From an uncultured Pseudomonadota bacterium (GTDB taxonomy: Bacteria; Pseudomonadota; Gammaproteobacteria; Xanthomonadales; Ahniellaceae): 32,229 bases of DNA. The DNA lies in NCBI GenBank assembly GCA_937996755.1, contig CALKUS010000171.1:1-32229 (forward strand), in the 5' to 3' direction. How positions within the stretch are numbered: the first letter of the stretch is position 1; every line of letters starts with the position of its first letter. This document shows, one piece after another, positions 26,086 through 32,229 of this stretch. A model generated the notes under the pieces. That model made no database searches, was not told where the DNA came from, and saw only the letters and a program-made list of their open reading frames with translations. The position numbers and the translations under genes are program-made.

Positions 26086-26706
26086 GTGAGCCATCCGCAT
26101 TTCTCGACCAAGGAACGCATCCTCTCTGCCGCCGAGGAATTGTTCGCGCGGCACGGATTCGCCGGCGCCTCGCTGCGCCAGGTCACCTCCGCCGCGAACG
26201 TGAACCTCGCGGCCGTGAATTACCACTTCGGGTCCAAGGACAACCTCATCAACGAGGTGTTCCGCCGGCGCCTGGACGAGCTCACGGAACGGCGCCTCGA
26301 GGCGCTGAAAGCCGCGAAATCAGCGACTCCCGTGACGCTCGAGGGCATCCTCGACGCGTTCGTCGAGCCGGCGCTGATGCTGGCGTCCGACCGCCTCGGC
26401 GGCTCGTCGTTCATGCGCGTGCTGGCGCGCGCCTACGCGGAGCACGACCAGAGCCTGCGCAAGTTCCTCTCCGACAACTACGGCCACGTGCTCAAGGCGT
26501 TCTCCTCCGCCATCCACGAGCACATGCCGAACCTGGACAAGGAAGACCTCTACTGGCGCCTGGACTTCATCTCCGGCGCGCTGACCTACGCCATGTCGGA
26601 GTTCGGCGTGGTCCGCCGCCCGGCCGGGCGCACCGAGGATGAACACCGCCGGCACGCGGCGCGCGAATTCGTGCGCTTCGCCTCGGCGGGCCTTCGCGCC
26701 CCCTGA
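26086..26706 (+). CDS. TetR/AcrR family regulator, PsrA-like
   Basis: The 206-residue protein has an N-terminal TetR helix-turn-helix (about residues 7-55: ILSAAEELFARHGFAGASLRQV, then NVNLAAVNYHFGSK) and a larger helical ligand and dimer domain. The NLAAVNYHFGSK recognition region closely resembles PsrA of Pseudomonas, a fatty-acid-responsive repressor of beta-oxidation genes. It stands immediately upstream of a fadN-like/fadA pair in the same orientation, and a PsrA-type palindrome covers its promoter. Control of the pair and of itself is therefore likely, with long-chain fatty acids or acyl-CoA as inducer by inference. The start is GTG 26086 with a poor Shine-Dalgarno; no ATG alternative precedes the HTH. 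Confidence 0.88.
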   Translation: MSHPHFSTKERILSAAEELFARHGFAGASLRQVTSAANVNLAAVNYHFGSKDNLINEVFRRRLDELTERRLEALKAAKSATPVTLEGILDAFVEPALMLASDRLGGSSFMRVLARAYAEHDQSLRKFLSDNYGHVLKAFSSAIHEHMPNLDKEDLYWRLDFISGALTYAMSEFGVVRRPAGRTEDEHRRHAAREFVRFASAGLRAP

Positions 26707-26796
26707 AACGGCGCAGAATCGGCAGTCCGTAGTCCGGGGCCCGGGCGGGTCCCCGTATCCACCCCATCGAACACACCTCTTGCGGGGAGTCATCGG

Positions 26797-29169
26797 ATGA
26801 GTGCTTCGCAGATTCGCTTTCGCCGCGTCGCCGTGCTCGGCGCCGGTGTCATGGGCGCGCAGATCGCCGCCCACCTCGTGAACGCCGGCGTCGAGACGCT
26901 GCTGTTCGACCTGCCCGCGAAGGAAGGCCCGAAGAACGGCATCGTCGACAAGGCGATCGCCAACCTCGCGAAGCTTTCGCCCGCGCCGTTCGCGAGCAAG
27001 AAGCTGAACGGCGAGATCGTCGCGGCGAACTACGACCAGCACCTCGAGTGGCTGAAGGGCTGCGACCTCATCATCGAGGCGATCGCCGAGCGCCTCGACT
27101 GGAAGAAGGACCTCTACACGAAGGTTGCACCCCACATCGCGAAGCACGCGATCCTCGCCAGCAACACGTCGGGCCTGCCGATCGAGGCGCTCGCCGGCGC
27201 GATGCCGAAGGAGCTGCACGAGCGCTTCTGCGGCGTGCACTTCTTCAATCCGCCGCGCTACATGCACCTCGCCGAGCTCATCCCGTGCAAGGACACGAAG
27301 CCGGAGGTGATGGACGCGCTCGAGACGTTTCTCGTCACGACGCTCGGCAAGGGCGTGGTGCGCGCGAAGGACACGCCGAACTTCATCGGCAACCGCATCG
27401 GCGTGTTCTCGATCCTCTCGACGATGCACCACACGCAAGCGTTCGGCCTGGGCTTCGACGTGGCGGACGCGCTCACCGGCCCGGCCATCGGTCGCCCGAA
27501 GAGCGCGACCTATCGCACGGCCGACGTCGTCGGCCTCGACACCATGGCGCACGTCATCAAGACGATGGCGGACACGCTGCCGGACGATCCCTGGCACAAG
27601 TACTTCAAGGCGCCCGAATGGCATTCCGCGCTGATCGCGAAGGGTGCGCTGGGCCAGAAGACTGGCGCGGGCATCTTCCGCAAGGTCGGCAAGGACATCA
27701 TGGTCCTGGACCTCGCGAAGCAGGACTATCGCCCGAGCACGGGCGAAGCTTCCGCCGAAGTCGCGGAAATCCTGAAGCTGCGCGACCCGGCCGAGAAGCT
27801 CGGCAAACTGCGCGCGTCGCAGGACCCGCAGGCGCAGTTCCTGTGGGCGATCTTCCGCGACCTGTTCCACTACACGGCGTACCACCTCGCCGACATCGCC
27901 GACAACGCGCGCGACGTCGACTTCGCGATCCGCTGGGGCTACGGCTGGACCTTCGGCCCGTTCGAGCAGTGGCAGGCCGCGGGCTGGAAGCAGGTGGCCG
28001 GCTGGATCGCCGAGGACATCAAGGCCGGCAAGGCGATGTCCGACGCACCGCTGCCCGCATGGGTGACTGACGGCCGCGACGGCGTGCACGGCCCCGATGG
28101 CTCGTACTCGCCGGCCGCCAAGGGGCCGCGTGCGCGCTCCTCGCACCCGGTCTACAAGCGACAGCACTTCCCCGACAAGCTGCTCGGCGAGAAATTCGCG
28201 CAGGGCACGACCATCTTCGAAACCGACGCGCTGCGCTTCTGGAGCTTCGGCGACGACGTCGGCATCGCCACGTTCAAGAGCAAGGCGAACGCGATCAGCC
28301 CCGGCGTGATCGACGGCGTGAACCAGGCCATCGACCACGCCGAGAAGAACCTCGCCGGCATGGTGCTCTGGAACCAGGGCGACAACTTCAGCGTCGGCGC
28401 CGACCTCACGGCCGCCACCGAAGCGCTGCAACAGGGCCGCATCGGCGATTTCGACGCGATGGTCGCGCGCTTCCAGCAGACCAGCATGCGCATCAAGTAC
28501 GCGCTCGTGCCGGTGGTCGCCGCGATCAAGGGCATGGTGTTCGGCGGCGGCTGCGAGTTCCAGATGCACAGTGCTCGTACCGTCGCTGCCCTGGAGAGCT
28601 ACGTCGGCCTCGTCGAGGCGGGCGTCGGCCTGCTGCCCGCGGGCGGCGGCCTGAAGGAATTCGCGCTGCGCGCCGCGCAATGGGCGAACGGCGGCGACCT
28701 GATGCCGAACCTGCAGAAGGTGTTCCAGGCCGTCGCGATGGCGACGGTGTCGACGAGCGCGCTCGATGCGAAGGACATCGGCCTGCTGCGCCCGAACGAC
28801 GTCGTCGTCTTCAACGCATTCGAGCTGCTCTACGTCGCGCGCAACGAAGCGAAGGCGCTCGCTGAGTCGGGTTATCGCCCGCCGCTCGCGAGCCGCCAGA
28901 TCGCGGTTGCCGGCGACACCGGCACGGCGACGCTGAAGATGATGTTGGTGAACATGCTCGAGGGCAAGTTCATCTCGCCGCACGACTTCGAGGTCGCGTC
29001 GCGCATCGCCACGGTGCTGGGCGGCGGCGAAATCGAGCGCGGCTCGCTCGTCGACGAGCAATGGCTGCTCGACCGCGAGCGCGAGCACTTCGTCGCGCTC
29101 GGGCAGATGCCGAAGACGCAGGAGCGCATCATGCACACGCTGAAGACCGGCAAGCCGCTCCGCAATTGA
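26797..29169 (+). CDS. 3-hydroxyacyl-CoA dehydrogenase / enoyl-CoA hydratase, FadN type
   Basis: The 790-residue protein has an N-terminal 3-hydroxyacyl-CoA dehydrogenase (NAD loop GAGVMG at 15-20; catalytic His148 and Glu160 in GVHFFNPPRYMHLAE), a second HCDH C-domain region, and a C-terminal enoyl-CoA hydratase/crotonase domain (about 480-700: NFSVGADL and GMVFGGGCEF oxyanion segments). This order is that of Bacillus FadN (YusL), the reverse of E. coli FadB. It would carry out hydration and dehydrogenation in fatty-acid beta-oxidation, feeding the thiolase encoded next. GGGGAG lies before the ATG. The 90-bp gap after the TetR gene has only a weak GC stem, so co-transcription with the regulator is possible. 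Confidence 0.94.
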   Translation: MSASQIRFRRVAVLGAGVMGAQIAAHLVNAGVETLLFDLPAKEGPKNGIVDKAIANLAKLSPAPFASKKLNGEIVAANYDQHLEWLKGCDLIIEAIAERLDWKKDLYTKVAPHIAKHAILASNTSGLPIEALAGAMPKELHERFCGVHFFNPPRYMHLAELIPCKDTKPEVMDALETFLVTTLGKGVVRAKDTPNFIGNRIGVFSILSTMHHTQAFGLGFDVADALTGPAIGRPKSATYRTADVVGLDTMAHVIKTMADTLPDDPWHKYFKAPEWHSALIAKGALGQKTGAGIFRKVGKDIMVLDLAKQDYRPSTGEASAEVAEILKLRDPAEKLGKLRASQDPQAQFLWAIFRDLFHYTAYHLADIADNARDVDFAIRWGYGWTFGPFEQWQAAGWKQVAGWIAEDIKAGKAMSDAPLPAWVTDGRDGVHGPDGSYSPAAKGPRARSSHPVYKRQHFPDKLLGEKFAQGTTIFETDALRFWSFGDDVGIATFKSKANAISPGVIDGVNQAIDHAEKNLAGMVLWNQGDNFSVGADLTAATEALQQGRIGDFDAMVARFQQTSMRIKYALVPVVAAIKGMVFGGGCEFQMHSARTVAALESYVGLVEAGVGLLPAGGGLKEFALRAAQWANGGDLMPNLQKVFQAVAMATVSTSALDAKDIGLLRPNDVVVFNAFELLYVARNEAKALAESGYRPPLASRQIAVAGDTGTATLKMMLVNMLEGKFISPHDFEVASRIATVLGGGEIERGSLVDEQWLLDREREHFVALGQMPKTQERIMHTLKTGKPLRN

Positions 29170-29189
29170 CCCGAACCATCGAGAAGCGA

Positions 29190-29229
29190 TGTGGGAGCGA
29201 CCCCGGTCGCGACCAGGGTCGCTCCCACA
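29190..29229. repeat. Palindromic repeat between the fadN-like gene and fadA
   Basis: TGTGGGAGCGACCC and its exact reverse complement (14 bp) enclose 12 nt whose core GGTCGCGACC is itself a palindrome. I recognise the GTGGGAGCGACC core as a common intergenic repeat of gammaproteobacteria. It lies 20 nt after the fadN-like stop and ends 6 nt before the GGAGG of fadA, so it would fold in the fadN-fadA mRNA. Confidence 0.75.
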
Positions 29230-29248
29230 GGACTATGGAGGTGAGCAA

Positions 29249-30445
<1,197 letters not shown>

Positions 30446-30473
30446 CGCCCGAACACGCACGGTAGTGGTCGTC

Positions 30474-30493
30474 ACCCCGGCGCACGCCGGGGT
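30474..30493. repeat. REP-like hairpin after fadA
   Basis: ACCCCGGC-GCAC-GCCGGGGT, preceded by GTC and followed by CCAG, is a perfect 8-bp stem with a 4-nt loop. It matches the widespread GTCACCCCGGC...GCCGGGGTCCAG intergenic repeat type. It lies 28 nt after the fadA stop and may also act as its transcription end; no T-run follows. Confidence 0.65.
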
Positions 30494-30531
30494 CCAGCGC
30501 CTTTCGGCGGCGAATGCCCTACCCTTCACCC

Positions 30532-31581
30532 ATGAAACTCGCCGCCGTCGCGATGGTGCGCAACGAAGCCGACATCATCGAGAGCTTCGTTCGCCACAAC
30601 CTGCAGTACCTCGATCGCCTCGTCGTCGTCGACCACAACAGCGACGACGGCACGCCCGAGATCCTCCTGCAACTGCAGCGCGAGAACCTGCCGCTCACGG
30701 TCGAGCGCGAAACCACGCTCGCGTTCAACCAGGCGCATCGCCTCACGCAGGACGCGCGCAACCTCGCGGTCGCGGAAAAGCCGGACTGGATCTTCTGCCT
30801 CGACGCCGACGAATTCATCCGCGCGCCGTCGCGCGCCGCGCTGGAGTCGGTGCTCGACGGTACGCCCGGCGATGCCGTCGTCATCCCGTGGCAGACCTAC
30901 CTGCCGAGCGAAAAAGTGCACGACCCGCGCAATCCGCTTGCGCAGGCACGCGAGCGCCCGCGCATCGATCCGATTCCGGAAATGAAGGTCGTGCTGGCGC
31001 GCAAGCTCGCGTCCGGCAACGACTGGCTGCTCGCGCACGGCAACCACGGCGTTTCGCGCGCCGACGCCAACGGCGAACAACAGCTCCTGCACACCGAAAC
31101 GCTGGACGGCATCGCGCTCGCGCACTTCCCCATCCGCTCGCCCGACCAGCTCGTGAAAAAGGTGACGCTCGGCTGGTTCGGGCACCGCCTGCTGCTCGGC
31201 CGCGAGGAAGCGGAAACCACGCAACAGGGCTGGCACTGGCGCGAGCTGTTCAAGCGCTACGCGGCGGGACACTGGCCCGACCGCGCCGAGATGCGCGGGC
31301 TCACGATCGGCACCTACATCTACAAGGGCGACTCCGTCGCCGGCAAGACGAAGCCGCTGAACCTCGTCCACGACCCGCTGCCGCTGCCGGCGCTGCGCTA
31401 CACGAGCCTGAAATCGCAATCCGCGCACGTCGCGCTCGTGCGCTGGATCGAAGCGCTGCTGTCGCTCGAGTCGAGCATGCGTGGACCGTCGTTCGATTCT
31501 ATCCGCGCGCGAGCACGCGGACGTCGAACTCGAACTCCGGATACGCGGAGTACGGCGCGTCCTTGCGCACGTCGTACTTGA
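30532..31581 (+). CDS. Family 2 glycosyltransferase
   Basis: The 349-residue protein begins with MKLAAVAMVRNEADIIESFV, the start of the Glyco_tranf_2_4 group of GT-A enzymes. VVVDHNSDDGT follows, and the metal-binding DxD is Asp91-Ala-Asp93 in CLDADEF. It probably transfers a sugar to a cell-surface glycan; donor and acceptor are unknown. Start 30532 gives the family N-terminus; an ATG six codons upstream is possible. The last 28 codons (Arg/Thr rich) are antisense to the convergent ORF and look non-natural, so the native C-terminus may have been lost. No other glycan gene is nearby. Confidence 0.85.
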   Translation: MKLAAVAMVRNEADIIESFVRHNLQYLDRLVVVDHNSDDGTPEILLQLQRENLPLTVERETTLAFNQAHRLTQDARNLAVAEKPDWIFCLDADEFIRAPSRAALESVLDGTPGDAVVIPWQTYLPSEKVHDPRNPLAQARERPRIDPIPEMKVVLARKLASGNDWLLAHGNHGVSRADANGEQQLLHTETLDGIALAHFPIRSPDQLVKKVTLGWFGHRLLLGREEAETTQQGWHWRELFKRYAAGHWPDRAEMRGLTIGTYIYKGDSVAGKTKPLNLVHDPLPLPALRYTSLKSQSAHVALVRWIEALLSLESSMRGPSFDSIRARARGRRTRTPDTRSTARPCARRT

Positions 31582-32229
31582 CGGCCGGCATCGCACCGCC
31601 GCCGGGCTCGTTGTCCTGGCACGGCGGGTCGCCCACGCACGACGGCACGAAGCCCACGTGCTCCTCGAGCCGCACGCGCAGGTCCACGCGCAGGTCGTCG
31701 GTCAGGCCCTCGAGGCGGAAGCGCTGCGGATCCTCGAAGTCGAACTCGAGCTCGTCGTCGTAGGTGGGCCCCACGACGTCGTCGACCACGGTGACGAAGC
31801 CCTTGCGCTCGAGATCGGCGATCACCGCCGGATCGCTCAGCACCGTGCGCAGCGCATCGTTGAGCGTGCGGATCACGTCGGGCGGCGTGCCCGCGGTGGA
31901 GACGAGCGAGAACCAGATGTCGAGGTCGAAGCCCGGGAATCCGCTGTCGGCCACCGTCGGAATGGCCGGATATTCCTTGGGGGCGGTGCGGCCGCCGGCG
32001 GCGAAGGGGCGTACGCGGCCGGTGGCGACGATGGGCACGAACCCCGGCACGGTGCCGAGCGCGATCTGGATCTCGTTCGTCGCCAGTGCCGGGTTGTAGG
32101 CGGCCTGCCCCTTGTACGGCACGTGCGTGAGGACGATGCCCGCGCGCAGCGCGAGCAGCTCCATCCCGAGATGCGACGGCGAGCCGTAGCCGCCGGAACC
32201 GTAGTTGACCTTGCCCGGATTCGCCTTGG
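31499..32229 (-). CDS. Chimeric ORF: Bug-type periplasmic receptor joined to an unknown C-terminal domain (partial, runs off right edge)
   Basis: The frame enters from the right edge with KANPGKVNYGSGGYGSPSHLGMELLA and goes on through THVPYKGQAAYNPAL, IPTVADSGFPGFDL and DPAVIADLERKGFVTV. These are domain segments of the Bug/TctC solute receptors of tripartite tricarboxylate transporters. Bug proteins normally end with a helix of about 30 residues after this point. Here, from about 31786, the sequence changes to an acidic, strand-like stretch (YDDELEFDFEDPQRF) with a Cys pair (CVGDPPC), ending in EFDVRVLARG, which I do not recognise. The fusion is in frame. It may be a real rearrangement or an assembly chimera. 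It overlaps the convergent glycosyltransferase ORF by 83 bp. Confidence 0.75.
   Translation of the reverse strand, partial: KANPGKVNYGSGGYGSPSHLGMELLALRAGIVLTHVPYKGQAAYNPALATNEIQIALGTVPGFVPIVATGRVRPFAAGGRTAPKEYPAIPTVADSGFPGFDLDIWFSLVSTAGTPPDVIRTLNDALRTVLSDPAVIADLERKGFVTVVDDVVGPTYDDELEFDFEDPQRFRLEGLTDDLRVDLRVRLEEHVGFVPSCVGDPPCQDNEPGGGAMPAVKYDVRKDAPYSAYPEFEFDVRVLARG

Noticed and set aside
26707..26796. GC stem in the TetR-fadN spacer (CGGGG/CCCCG)
   Set aside because: Five base pairs only and no T-run; not enough for a terminator or operator call.
26320..29136. Minus-strand ORF of 938 codons opposite the fadN-like gene
   Set aside because: Complement of a complete enzyme gene with strong motifs; no start signal or family resemblance.

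Overview
The window is about 32 kb of high-GC, densely coded bacterial DNA with no rRNA, tRNA, CRISPR array, integrase or transposase that I can see. Gene content and order point to a gammaproteobacterium of Xanthomonadales type. The main reasons are a FolD with the E. coli-like GxSNxVGRP and HRFT motifs, a PsrA-like regulator beside a FadN/FadA pair, an ndk-rlmN-pilW-rodZ-yfgM-bamB-der run, a MoeB carrying a rhodanese domain, and REP-like palindromes of the GTAG type. A betaproteobacterium is the main alternative. The assignment is inferred from proteins and gene order only.

Layout, left to right. 1-892: the start of an unknown membrane-anchored or exported protein and a chimeric ORF (DUF1249 N-half, FAD-monooxygenase C-half). 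1118-4514: divergent ppsR and ppsA, the PEP synthase and its regulatory kinase/phosphorylase. 4485-4772: a 66-bp tandem repeat that begins inside the ppsA 3' end. 4773-5210: a small periplasmic protein, closed by strong hairpins. 5355-10958 (minus): a membrane fatty-acid desaturase, orn, tadA, guaA and guaB, transcribed in the order guaB to desaturase. 11055-15654 (minus): folD followed by a TRAP transporter set, tatT-dctP-dctQ-dctM, with overlapping or touching ends. 15719-16030: a DUF1244 gene on the plus strand. 16027-25856 (minus): ndk, rlmN, pilW, rodZ, yfgM, bamB, der, mobA, moeA, moeB. Much of this is joined by short start/stop overlaps; it combines cell-envelope assembly, pilus biogenesis, ribosome assembly and molybdenum-cofactor synthesis. 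26086-30445 (plus): a PsrA-like TetR regulator with a promoter/operator, then the beta-oxidation pair fadN-like and fadA. 30532-31581: a family 2 glycosyltransferase. 31499-32229 (minus): a second chimeric ORF (Bug-type receptor joined to an unknown C-terminal domain) running off the right edge.

Most of the interior is conserved housekeeping. The unusual material is: (i) in-frame gene fusions at both ends of the window, whose outer parts (FAD monooxygenase, Bug receptor) could come from one catabolic locus; (ii) several families of palindromic or tandem repeats, one inside the rodZ coding sequence and one arising from the ppsA tail; and (iii) a perfect 12-bp palindrome over the predicted start point of the TetR gene that fits the PsrA operator pattern. 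I found no clear new multi-gene system.
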